From assembly GCF_001936625.1 (NCBI RefSeq), contig NZ_MSDU01000006.1, positions 1-64,000 on the forward strand: a DNA stretch of 64,000 bases, in the 5' to 3' direction. This document shows positions 26,401 to 33,767 of this stretch, one piece after another (position 1 is the first letter of the stretch; each line of letters starts with the position of its first letter). A program made the position numbers and the translations under genes. The stretch comes from Domibacillus antri. GTDB lineage: Bacteria > Bacillota > Bacilli > Bacillales > Domibacillaceae. Below the pieces are notes generated by a model. That model saw only the letters and a list, made by a program, of their open reading frames with translations. It did not search any database and had not been told where the DNA came from.

Positions 26401-28068
26401 GTGTATCCATGGATTGCGGAAACACGCGGTTCAACGCCTGGAGTCGGCTTAATTTCTCCTCCTCCTCACCATGATATTTATTCGATTGAGGATTTGGCGC
26501 AGCTTATTTATGACTTAAAAAACGCAAACCATAATGCCCGCATTAATGTAAAACTTGTCGCAAAATCAGGTGTCGGTACAATCGCCGCCGGTGTCGCAAA
26601 AGGCCTTGCCGATGTTATTCTCGTCAGCGGATATGAGGGCGGTACAGGTGCATCACCAAAAACAAGTATTAAACATGCCGGCATTCCGTGGGAAATTGGT
26701 CTTGCAGAAACACATCAGACATTGCTTATGAACGGTTTGCGTGAAAAAGTAACGCTTGAAACAGACGGAAAATTAATGAACGGACGCGATGTCGTCTTAG
26801 CTGCCCTTCTCGGTGCGGAAGAGTTCGGTTTTGCAACAGCACCGCTTGTTATTCTCGGCTGTGTAATGATGCGCGTCTGCCACCTGGACACATGCCCGGT
26901 CGGCGTCGCGACACAAAATCCGGAGCTTCGTAAAAAGTTCACCGGTGAACCGGAACACGTGGTCAACTATTTAACATTTGTGGCCCGCGAAATCCGTGAA
27001 ATCATGGCGGAACTCGGCTTCCGGACAATCGATGAAATGATCGGACAAAAACAAGTATTAAAGCCGCATGCACGTAAAGAATTGCATTGGAAAGCAAAAT
27101 ACCTTGATCTCTTCCCGCTTTTATACATGACACCGTTAAAACCGGGTCAGAAACAATATAAAACGAAAGATCAGGATTATAAATTAGAACGTACGATTGA
27201 CCGCCGTCTTCTATTAGACGCAGTACGGCCTGCTCTTGAAAACAAACAGGCTGTGTCAGGCGAATTCGATATCGTCAATACGGACCGCGCTGCCGGAACG
27301 ATTACCGGTTCAGCTGTTACGCTCGCCTATGGTGCAGACGGTCTTCCAGATAATACTGTTCAATTCACATTTAATGGCTCTGCCGGCCAAAGCTTCGGAG
27401 CGTTCCTTCCGAAAGGATTAACTTTCACAGTGAACGGAGATGCCAATGACTATTTTGGAAAAGGTTTATCAGGCGGCCGCCTCGTCGTTCGTCCACATGA
27501 AGATGCGGACCTCGTCCCGCATGAACATGCGATTTGCGGTAACGTAAACTTATATGGTGCAACAAGCGGTGAAGCGTTTATTAATGGACGTGCCGGTACC
27601 CGGTTTGCTGTTCGGAACAGCGGAGCAAACATTGTGGTTGAAGGCATTACCGATCATGGATGTGAATATATGACCGGCGGACGTGTCGTCATTCTAGGTG
27701 AAACAGGCCGTAACTTCGCAGCGGGTATGTCCGGCGGTATTGCGTACCTGTATGCGCCGGACCGCGAAAAACAGGAACGCCGCATTAACCGCGAAATGGT
27801 TTTAACAGAATCACTGGATGGAGCGCAGGAAGAAGCGGAAGTGAAAGCATTGATTACAAGCCACGCACAGTGGACCGGCAGCCCGCTTGCCGCTTCGATT
27901 TTAGAAAACTGGGAGACGGAAAAAGACCACTTTATCCGCGTCATCCCTCATGAGTATAAAGAAATGATGAAATCCATTTCTTACTTTGAACAGCAAGGCT
28001 TACAAACATCTGAAGCAAAATACGCGGCATTTACAGAGAAAAAGATGCCTGCCGTTGAAAATGTGTAA
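23479..28068 (+). CDS. gltA: Glutamate synthase, large (alpha) subunit
   Basis: A 1529-residue glutamate synthase large chain, making glutamate from glutamine and 2-oxoglutarate. The N-terminal class II amidotransferase domain has its nucleophile as C22 in DACGIGF (a short propeptide is normally removed). A central domain, the FMN/3Fe-4S synthase domain (SGEGGEDP, SGYEGGTGASP, CHLDTCPVGVATQNP) and the C-terminal GXGXG beta-helix (GKGLSGGR, CGNVNLYGATSG, GGRVVILGETG) follow. The ATG at 23479 follows GCGGAGGTG; the in-frame TTG at 23458 lies before that site. It is the first gene of gltAB and divergent from its activator gltC. Confidence 0.95.
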   Translation: MNLYGYPEKQGLYDPSNEHDACGIGFIANIKGRPSHKIVQDGIHMLCRLEHRGGNLNGTTGDGAGIMLQICDDFFRKECESLNISLPAPFDYAVGMFFLPQNKKQREQIQIETELILQQEGLKLLGWRDVPVNPEAAGPEALVIAPYVMQLFVEKNKSHETEKDFERALYIMRKRIENEIGKNTDIQGSFYIPSFSTRTIIYKGMLTPEQIDQYYIDLSKEDYQSAFSLVHSRFSTNTFPSWERAHPYRYLIHNGEINTNRGNVSWMQAREKAGYSKLFGDQYEKLLPVIDTNGSDSAMLDNAIEFLTLSGRSLPHAAMMLIPEPWDRDPHMADPKLAFYEYHSCLMEPWDGPTSISFTDGRKIGTILDRNGLRPARYYVTDDDHIIYSSEVGTIEVDEKRIIKKETVSAGEMLLVDLEEGRIVSDAEIKEEITTAEPYRKWLNENLTHISDLEETHRSTESYGEEEILNLQKIFGYTYDELTKQIAPMAVEKTDPIGSMGYDAPLAVLSERPQLLYNYFKQLFAQVTNPPIDAIREDNVVSMMTLLGNEGNILSPSADNSRRIRLETPILGEKEWNKIAYNKQAAFKTASLSLLFNIKEEKALSQTMSRLFAEADEAINNGASIIILSDRGVTNKKAAVPALLAVSGLHQHLIKTGRRTNVSIILDTAEARDVHQFCCLIGYGADAIYPYLAIASIRAMIADGTITDLFAEEAEKNYSYAATSGIIKVMAKMGISTVQSYRGSQIFEAVGIGHDVVETYFTGTTTALGGITLDVILEETLLRHRDAFGKGEFNDSTLDSSGEFQWRATGEKHAFEPKTIHMLQHAARTNNYELYKEFSKMANEENVMFLRGLLDLDFTARPSIPLDEVEPLEEIFKRFKSGAMSYGSISKEAHEALAIALNRLGGKSNSGEGGEDPVRYRPDENGDNRSSAIKQVASGRFGVTSEYLNTATEIQIKMAQGAKPGEGGHLPGKKVYPWIAETRGSTPGVGLISPPPHHDIYSIEDLAQLIYDLKNANHNARINVKLVAKSGVGTIAAGVAKGLADVILVSGYEGGTGASPKTSIKHAGIPWEIGLAETHQTLLMNGLREKVTLETDGKLMNGRDVVLAALLGAEEFGFATAPLVILGCVMMRVCHLDTCPVGVATQNPELRKKFTGEPEHVVNYLTFVAREIREIMAELGFRTIDEMIGQKQVLKPHARKELHWKAKYLDLFPLLYMTPLKPGQKQYKTKDQDYKLERTIDRRLLLDAVRPALENKQAVSGEFDIVNTDRAAGTITGSAVTLAYGADGLPDNTVQFTFNGSAGQSFGAFLPKGLTFTVNGDANDYFGKGLSGGRLVVRPHEDADLVPHEHAICGNVNLYGATSGEAFINGRAGTRFAVRNSGANIVVEGITDHGCEYMTGGRVVILGETGRNFAAGMSGGIAYLYAPDREKQERRINREMVLTESLDGAQEEAEVKALITSHAQWTGSPLAASILENWETEKDHFIRVIPHEYKEMMKSISYFEQQGLQTSEAKYAAFTEKKMPAVENV

Positions 28069-28084
28069 GAAAGGAGATTGAATA

Positions 28085-29563
28085 ATGGGGAAAGCAACCG
28101 GCTTTATTGAATATGACCGAAAAACCGCTCCTGGACGGAATCCAGCTGACCGTGTAAATGACTGGAAAGAATATACGACTGTCCTTCCCGAGAAAGAATT
28201 AAGCATTCAAGGGGCCCGCTGTATGGATTGCGGGACTCCCTTCTGCCATACAGGCCAAATGATTGGAGGCACACCATCAGGCTGTCCTTTATACAATCTT
28301 ATTCCAGAATGGAACGACCTCGTATACCGCGGCCGATGGAAAGAAGCGCTTGACCGGCTTGTGAAAACAAACAACTTCCCTGAATTCACAGGGCGCGTCT
28401 GTCCGGCTCCTTGTGAAGGATCATGTACAGTCGCGATCAGTGACCCGGCTGTTGCGATTAAATCCATTGAAAAAGCGATTATTGATAAAGGCTTTGAGGA
28501 AGGCTGGATCGTACCAAACCCGCCAAAACGCCGCACAGGCAAACGTGTCGCCGTTGTCGGTTCAGGACCAGCCGGGCTTGCCGCTGCGGACCAGTTAAAT
28601 AAAGCAGGCCATCTTGTCACGGTATTTGAACGTGACGACCGCATCGGCGGCCTGCTTATGTACGGGATCCCTTCGATGAAGCTTGAAAAAGAAACCGTCG
28701 AACGCCGCGTAAAATTGCTGAAAAATGAAGGCATTGAATTCATTGTCAATACAACCATCGGCAAAGATGTTACGAAAGAACAGTTAAAAGAAGAATACGA
28801 CGCAGTCATTTTATGTGCAGGCGCACAGACACACCGTGATATCGTGATTGAAGGGCGCGATTCAGAAGGCATTCACCTGGCAATGGAGTATTTAACGAAA
28901 AGCATTAAAGGCCTCTTGAATGAAACCGACGAAGAGGTCATTTCAGCTGAAGGCAAAAACGTCATCGTCATCGGCGGCGGTGACACGGGCGCCGACTGTG
29001 TGGCCACTGCCATTCGGCAAGGCGCAAAAAGTGTCGTGCAATTCGGCAAACATGAACGCCAATCGGATGTGCGTCAGGGCAGCAATCCATGGCCTCAGTT
29101 CCCGAATACCTTTACGCTTGATTATGCATACGCAGAAGCGGCAGCCGTATACGGTGAAGACCCGCGTGAATACTTAATCTCAACGAAAAAATTCGTTGCC
29201 GATGAACAGGGGAAATTAAAAGAACTTCATACTGTCCGTATGGAAAAAACGTACCTTGAAGACGGCGGCTACACAATGACAGAGATTCCGGGAAGCGAAG
29301 AAGTATGGCCTGTGGAACTCGTCTTAGTGGCTATCGGATTCAGTGGAACAGACATGCCGCTGGCAAAACATTTTGGTGTCGAAACAACAGCGCGCAATAC
29401 AGTCCTTGCGAAATACGGTAAATACAATACAAACGAAGAAGGGATCTTTGCAGCCGGTGATATGCGCCGCGGCCAAAGCCTTGTCGTTTGGGCCGTTCAT
29501 GAAGGACGCGAAGCCGCACGTGAAACTGACCGATTCTTGATGGGTGAAACAAAACTGCCTTAA
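28085..29563 (+). CDS. gltB: Glutamate synthase, small (beta) subunit
   Basis: A 492-residue FAD/NADPH protein that passes electrons to the large subunit. N-terminal cysteine motifs for two 4Fe-4S clusters are ARCMDCGTPFCH and GCPLYN, then CPAPCEGSC. The FAD-binding GSGPAGLAAADQL and NADPH-binding GGGDTGADC follow, and the second FAD motif GIFAAGDMRRGQSLVVWA is near the end. It begins 16 bases after gltA with AAGGAG in between. A terminator follows directly. GltAB consumes NADPH to balance nitrogen metabolism. Confidence 0.95.
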   Translation: MGKATGFIEYDRKTAPGRNPADRVNDWKEYTTVLPEKELSIQGARCMDCGTPFCHTGQMIGGTPSGCPLYNLIPEWNDLVYRGRWKEALDRLVKTNNFPEFTGRVCPAPCEGSCTVAISDPAVAIKSIEKAIIDKGFEEGWIVPNPPKRRTGKRVAVVGSGPAGLAAADQLNKAGHLVTVFERDDRIGGLLMYGIPSMKLEKETVERRVKLLKNEGIEFIVNTTIGKDVTKEQLKEEYDAVILCAGAQTHRDIVIEGRDSEGIHLAMEYLTKSIKGLLNETDEEVISAEGKNVIVIGGGDTGADCVATAIRQGAKSVVQFGKHERQSDVRQGSNPWPQFPNTFTLDYAYAEAAAVYGEDPREYLISTKKFVADEQGKLKELHTVRMEKTYLEDGGYTMTEIPGSEEVWPVELVLVAIGFSGTDMPLAKHFGVETTARNTVLAKYGKYNTNEEGIFAAGDMRRGQSLVVWAVHEGREAARETDRFLMGETKLP

Positions 29564-29572
29564 TATACAGAA

Positions 29573-29610
29573 AAGGTTGTCTCAATGAACTTATGAGACA
29601 ACCTTTTTTT
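29573..29610 (+). terminator. Terminator of gltAB
   Basis: GGTTGTCTCA pairs with TGAGACAACC, followed by seven T. Confidence 0.9.
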
Positions 29611-29620
29611 CATTTCTATA

Positions 29621-29806
29621 GGGGCTGTCCCGCAATCATGCGGGAAGGCCGGATTGTGAGCTATTTAGGCCGATTTATCGATAGAAAAGACGGATTCCGC
29701 CTCTCGAAGGCCGAATTGATGGGAATTCGGCTCATATTACAGGGAAACCGGCCCAAAATCAGAAATTCCGGCCCAAACTGTAAGAAATCCGGCTATAGAA
29801 GGCGAC
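29621..29806. repeat. Intergenic CCGGCY tandem-like array, copy 2
   Basis: Contains TCCCGCAATCATGCGGGA (hairpin) and then repeated GGCCGGA/GGCCGAA/CCGGCCC/CCGGCTA words at intervals of about 20 bases, including CCCAAAATCAGAAATTCCGG and AAATCCGGCTATAGAA. The segment at 13400-13478 shares several of these words. No reading frame with a ribosome binding site is present. Confidence 0.5.
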
Positions 29807-29852
29807 AGCTATTTTTAACCATTCTCATAAGAAAAGAGACCGCCAATTTCTG

Positions 29853-30713
29853 CTAGTCTCTTCGTAAAAAATGCAAAAACGTTTCAGCTGTTTTGGTCAT
29901 AAATGGCGCATCTTGAACAATTGCATAAAAATTCCGCTCATAATAAAGGCTGCCGCCGCCGACAATCTTTAATTTTTCGAGTTCGAGTTCATTCCGAATC
30001 GTCCACTCCGATAAAAGCGCGACACCAAGACCCGCTTCAACCGCTTCTTTAATAATTTGCGTGCTGCCAAACTCTAATAGTTTGGCCGGCCTAATTCCAT
30101 TTTTCGCCGCAAACCATTCAAATGCTTCCCGCGTACCCGATCCCTGCTCCCGTACAATCCATGTTTCTTCATTTAAATGAACCCGCTTTTCGAGATGCTC
30201 TTTTTTTCCTTTAATCACAAACATGCGGTCCGACGCAATTTTTTCAGCAACTAGTTTACCGGATGAAACGGTTCCTTCAACCACACCGAGGTCGATTTCA
30301 TTATGAATCACCTTTTCGGCAATTTCCTGTGTGTTCCCGATGGTAATGAACGGGTCCACAGACGGAAATTTTTCAAGAAAATCCGCGACAATATGCGGCA
30401 AAATATACTCACCGAATGAATAGCTCGCCCCGACCGCCAGCTTCCCTTTTACTTCTCCCGCCAAGTCTTCTACCGCCTGCTTCATTTTTTCATTCAATGT
30501 AAAAATCTCGCCGCCGTAATAAGCCACCAGGCTTCCCGCTTTCGTCAAACGGATCTTTTTATTCGTCCGGTCGATGAGTTTAATACCCAGCTCTTCTTCG
30601 AGCGATTTGACGTACTGGCTGACCGCCGGCTGTGTAATAAACAGCTCTTCCGCGGCCCTTGAAAAGTTCATATGCTTCACTACTGTTAAAAATACCTTTA
30701 ATTTCTGTTCCAT
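29853..30713 (-). CDS. LysR-family regulator (YwfK/CysL-like), divergent from yeiH
   Basis: A 286-residue LysR regulator. The helix-turn-helix covers about residues 1-60 (VKHMNFSRAAEELFITQPAVSQYVKSLEEEL). The effector domain has GASYSFGEYILPHIVADFLEKFP and a conserved EAGLGVALLSEW. The wording is closest to the CysL/YwfK and YeiE/CbbR group, which includes regulators of sulfur metabolism. It is divergent from a YeiH transporter, the classic yeiE-yeiH arrangement, so it very likely controls that gene. A near-perfect 18-bp palindrome of LysR type lies between them. The co-inducer is unknown. Confidence 0.82.
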   Translation of the reverse strand: MEQKLKVFLTVVKHMNFSRAAEELFITQPAVSQYVKSLEEELGIKLIDRTNKKIRLTKAGSLVAYYGGEIFTLNEKMKQAVEDLAGEVKGKLAVGASYSFGEYILPHIVADFLEKFPSVDPFITIGNTQEIAEKVIHNEIDLGVVEGTVSSGKLVAEKIASDRMFVIKGKKEHLEKRVHLNEETWIVREQGSGTREAFEWFAAKNGIRPAKLLEFGSTQIIKEAVEAGLGVALLSEWTIRNELELEKLKIVGGGSLYYERNFYAIVQDAPFMTKTAETFLHFLRRD

Positions 30714-30739
30714 TTTCGCCCACCATCATTAGTGATTGC

Positions 30740-30757
30740 TTATTATTCGAATAATAA
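30740..30757. promoter_or_regulatory. LysR-type operator between regulator and yeiH
   Basis: TTATTATTCGAATAATAA is an 18-bp perfect palindrome, flanked by TGATT (30733-30737) and AATCA (30756-30760) that extend the dyad. It lies 26 bases upstream of the LysR start, the usual place of an autoregulatory LysR site. Confidence 0.6.
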
Positions 30758-30822
30758 TCATTAATTATCTTTTCTGCTTCTTTTATTTTACCATGAAACT
30801 AACAGAAAAGGAGCGGGTTATC

Positions 30823-31827
30823 ATGAAAGAAGACGTTTTATCTTGGCCGGAGCCAAAGCAGCATGGATTTATCAGCGGCATTCTGTTTACCGCACTGCTT
30901 GCCGGCGTCTCTGTCTCCGCAGCGAATTTGCCCGTCATTGGCTATGCGGGGCCTCTGGCATTGGCGATCCTGCTTTCCGTTTTGTACCGAAACACGATCG
31001 GCTATCCTGAACAATGGCGGGCAGGGATTGCATTTACAGGAAAAACAATCTTACGTTTTGCGATTGTTTTATATGGCATACGTTTGAATATCGCTGTTAT
31101 TGCCTCAGAAGGAGCCCCTCTGCTGCTGCAATCAGCGGCAACGATTTTGTTCTCCGTAAGCGTAATGGTGCTCATCGGGCGCTGGCTGAACATCGAGCCA
31201 AAGCTTGCTTTGCTGCTTGGTGCCGGCACAGGCATTTGCGGCGCTGCGGCCATCGCTGCAGCCGCACCGATCATTCAGGCAAAAGAAGAAGATACGGCGC
31301 TGGCTGTTGGAATGATTGCCTTTATCGGTACTATTTTTGCACTGCTGTATCCTGTTTTATCACCCATTATCGGATTAACGACGGAACAGTATGGTCTCTG
31401 GTCCGGCTTTACGCTTCACGAATTGGCCCATGCTGCTCTTGCCGGCGCAGCGGGTGGAGAAGCTGCATTGGAAGACGCTCTTTTATCAAAGTTAAGCCGC
31501 GTCCTTCTTTTATTTCCGTTTTGCCTCATTCTTTTATTACTAAACAAAAAGAAAAACGGCACGCCATCCAGCGCACCGTTCCCTTTCTTTTTAATCGGCT
31601 TTTTACTTGTATCTGCCTTCGGTACAATCGGAACGGAAAAAGGGATGTTGTCCGAGCACGAAATTCATACCATCGCCTCAACAGGCACGTTTTTCATGGG
31701 GATGGCGATGTGCGCACTCGGCATGTCCGTTGACCTGAAACAAATTAAAAAACGTGCCGCAAAACCGCTTATCGCTTTAATTACTGTCTCTTTCATTCTC
31801 AGCCTTTTGACTCTTTTTTTCATTTGA
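30823..31827 (+). CDS. yeiH: YeiH family putative sulfate exporter
   Basis: A 334-residue membrane protein with about ten hydrophobic segments, YeiH/UPF0324 family. Characteristic are ILRFAIVLYGIRLN, GAGTGICGAAAIAAAAPII, the HELAHAALAGAA segment and GTFFMGMAMCALGMSVDLK. The family is annotated as putative sulfate (or other anion) exporters; direct proof is limited. The ATG at 30823 was chosen because AAAAGGAG lies nine bases upstream. The stop codon TGA lies right at the edge of an IS200/IS605 remnant, so any native terminator has been displaced. Confidence 0.8.
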   Translation: MKEDVLSWPEPKQHGFISGILFTALLAGVSVSAANLPVIGYAGPLALAILLSVLYRNTIGYPEQWRAGIAFTGKTILRFAIVLYGIRLNIAVIASEGAPLLLQSAATILFSVSVMVLIGRWLNIEPKLALLLGAGTGICGAAAIAAAAPIIQAKEEDTALAVGMIAFIGTIFALLYPVLSPIIGLTTEQYGLWSGFTLHELAHAALAGAAGGEAALEDALLSKLSRVLLLFPFCLILLLLNKKKNGTPSSAPFPFFLIGFLLVSAFGTIGTEKGMLSEHEIHTIASTGTFFMGMAMCALGMSVDLKQIKKRAAKPLIALITVSFILSLLTLFFI

Positions 31828-31903
31828 ACTACTCCCGCTTAACGCTCTTACGGACCGTTTGAAGTGGGGGATTCCTGCGATCACCAGCGTAACCGCCAGT
31901 TAT
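31828..31903 (-). ncRNA. Right end of an IS200/IS605 remnant with omega-RNA-like hairpin
   Basis: On the minus strand the segment after the tnpB stop reads through CCCCCACTTCAAACG, an imperfect pairing arm AAGCGGGAG, and ends AGTAGTTCA. This is the usual right end of IS605-type elements and corresponds to the scaffold part of the TnpB guide RNA. It ends exactly at the yeiH stop codon, so the adjoining 'guide' would be the yeiH 3' end. Expression is unknown and the partner TnpB is broken. Confidence 0.5.
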
Positions 31904-32436
31904 TTAGTAAGCTAGCCCCGCCGTCCCTGCGGTTAGAAGTCTTATTCCTTCATTTTTAAGATTGATGCTTGCGTTCAGATCCTGGTCGTGATGGATGCCG
32001 CATGACGGACAGTCCCATTAGGTTCTTCATGTCTTTGTGCTGGTATCCGCAGCACGAACATAGCTGGGAAGAAGCGAATGTTTTCGATACAGCTGCCACC
32101 TGCTTGCCGTACCATTTTGCTTTGTACGCCAGCATCGTTCTGAACTGATACCAGGACACGTCACTGATGGCTTTCGCCAGCTTATGGTTTTTCATCATAT
32201 TGGATACCTGCAAGTCCTCGATTCCGATGACATCGTGGTTTTTGATAATGTCGGTACTGATTTTATGCAGGTAGTCCGTTCTGGCATTGGTGTTTTTTTC
32301 GTGAAGGCGGGCGACTCTTATCTTTTGCTTCTGATAGTTTTTTGCCTCATGGAGCGGCTTTTTCTGTTTCAGCGCCTGCTCTTTCCGCCGGGAGAGGATA
32401 CGCTGTTCTTTGGCGAGTTTTTTCTCTAGTTTAATG
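31904..32436 (-). pseudogene. tnpB: Truncated, frameshifted TnpB (IS200/IS605 OrfB)
   Basis: The readable part begins [20 protein letters not shown] and continues through [20 protein letters not shown], the RuvC-II motif [17 protein letters not shown] and the first zinc-finger half [10 protein letters not shown]. Near 32020 the frame shifts; the second half reads [20 protein letters not shown] with the RuvC-III aspartate, and ends GTAGLAY. The N-terminal half, including RuvC-I, is missing. The left end is fused into an HPP-family gene. It is therefore an inactive IS fragment. Confidence 0.85.
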
Positions 32437-32701
32437 TGGAAACAAAATGACCACCAATAATATTCCGCGGCTGTGATAATGGCGAGTTCCAAACACCAAA
32501 TGGAGCCATTAACCATTCTGCTGATGTCATGTTAGTTAATAGAATTAAAGTGGAGATAGTTAAAAATCCACCGATTAGTCCAGTTATTGCGTCCATTACA
32601 TTTACCTGTAATGGACTTCTCCCTTTTCCCTTCATTTTAGATAAATAACGTACATGAAATAAATGAGTTTCTTCTGGCCTTGCTGTTGTTATGCGGTCCA
32701 T
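32426..32701 (-). pseudogene. HPP family membrane protein, interrupted by the IS fragment
   Basis: Starts at ATG 32701 after AAAGGAGG. After a polar N-terminus it reads MDAITGLIGGFLTISTLILL (first membrane segment), then EWLMAPFG joined to [16 protein letters not shown], which is the HPP family signature (small integral membrane proteins, some linked to nitrite transport). About eight residues normally found between PFG and the SPLSQPRN motif seem to be absent. At about 32440 the sequence passes into the tnpB remnant and stops. The remaining membrane segments are lost. Confidence 0.75.
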
Positions 32702-32792
32702 TATTCCCCCTCCTTTTATTTACATTTAACTTTACAAAAAACATACTAACCTGTCAAATTATATTTTAGAGGTTATTTTGAAAATGCATAAT

Positions 32793-32826
32793 AAAAGAAC
32801 CAACTCTTTGAAATAGGTTGGTTCTT
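32793..32826 (-). terminator. Terminator of the CGNR gene
   Basis: AAGAACCAAC pairs with GTTGGTTCTT; on the minus strand TTTTA follows. Confidence 0.7.
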
Positions 32827-33410
32827 CATTCATCATCAGACTTCCGGTGTTGAAATCGAGCTACCTTTTTTCTATTTCCGCATATCTTCATTGAACACCA
32901 CTTACGCCTTCCACTCTCATCGATAAATAAAAGCACGCAATCCTGATTCGAGCATCGTTTGAGGGAGGTCAGCTTATTTTCTCCAATTAAAGTTAATGAG
33001 TCATAAGCAATAAATGATAGTAAGATATCTTCTGCTTCTCCAATAGGTATAGAAATCAGTTTTTGATTCATTAATTTATAAGTGAACGGTGATTTTTCGA
33101 TTCTTTTTTCTAAAAAAGCGATAAATTCATCTGGAATTGGCTGTCCATCTGCTATTGCTTCAAATTGTTCTCTTAAAACAGCACGCATTTGGAGAACACT
33201 TAGTAATACCTGTCTGCTTCTCTCTTTAACCTTTAATAATAGCTGCTCATTCAAAAAGGAGTTTTCCTCATTCATTACATGAAGCCAGTCTAGCACATCC
33301 CCTTCCGAGAGCAATAAATCATGACGCTGACCACGTCTTACTAGTTCCGTGTTCACTAAATCCAGAGAAAAATTACCTGATATAAGTGGAAATTTTTTTG
33401 TTTCGGTCAT
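32826..33410 (-). CDS. ABATE/CGNR zinc-finger putative regulator
   Basis: A 194-residue protein of the ABATE domain plus CGNR zinc-finger type, thought to be stress-linked transcription regulators. The N-terminus reads FSLDLVNTELVRRG, typical of ABATE. The C-terminal finger is CSNQDC, a spacer, then WCSMKICGNRKKVARF, giving the four cysteines and the family's CGNR signature. GGGAGAT precedes the ATG. It is upstream of, and in the same direction as, the broken HPP gene, so the two may once have formed a transporter-regulator pair. Confidence 0.85.
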   Translation of the reverse strand: MTETKKFPLISGNFSLDLVNTELVRRGQRHDLLLSEGDVLDWLHVMNEENSFLNEQLLLKVKERSRQVLLSVLQMRAVLREQFEAIADGQPIPDEFIAFLEKRIEKSPFTYKLMNQKLISIPIGEAEDILLSFIAYDSLTLIGENKLTSLKRCSNQDCVLLFIDESGRRKWCSMKICGNRKKVARFQHRKSDDE

Positions 33411-33640
33411 TACGTTTATCTCCCATTTCCCCTATTATATTCTAACTATTAAAATGTCCATTAATCGGTTATGTAATCATAATACCTTATTTCATCACTA
33501 TACAATAATTTTACTCTGCTACTTATCAAATGTGTAATGGATACCAAAGGGGAAAATACGTGTATTTAAATCGTAAAAGATATTACGGTATTAAAAATCC
33601 TAATTTCTCAATTAATAAAAAAATCCAATAAAAAAGCACT
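33411..33640. other. Gene-free AT-rich stretch
   Basis: Nothing coding is visible. The part next to the CGNR gene should hold its promoter. The part up to 33767 carries three related hairpin repeats, listed separately. Confidence 0.4.
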
Positions 33641-33757
33641 CAGCGTCCTCCTATGACGTCTGAATGCTTGAATGTTTTTAAAGGGATCAGCCATTCTCCA
33701 ATAACGGCTGAAGTTAAGTAATGTATAGCGTCCAGCTGTTCTCCTATAACGGCTGAA
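33641..33757. repeat. Three related short hairpin repeats downstream of argF
   Basis: Three imperfect copies at 33641-33664, 33688-33712 and 33733-33757, spaced 45-47 bases apart. The consensus is CAGCyrTTCTCCwATAACG followed by GCTGAA; each copy can form a small hairpin (CAGC with GCTG). Spacers differ. No gene. Confidence 0.65.
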
Positions 33758-33767
33758 CAAGTTTTCT

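Noticed and set aside
28207-28872. 221-codon minus-strand frame inside gltB
   Set aside because: Shadow of the glutamate synthase small subunit; serine and arginine-rich nonsense composition.
31014-31733. Long (239-codon) frame inside yeiH
   Set aside because: Overlaps a clear membrane-protein gene in another frame, is cysteine and arginine-rich and has no ribosome binding site.
33641-33757. Possible mini CRISPR array (three spaced repeats)
   Set aside because: Repeats differ from each other, spacers are about 20 bases, no cas genes are near, and each copy is a small hairpin of intergenic-repeat type.
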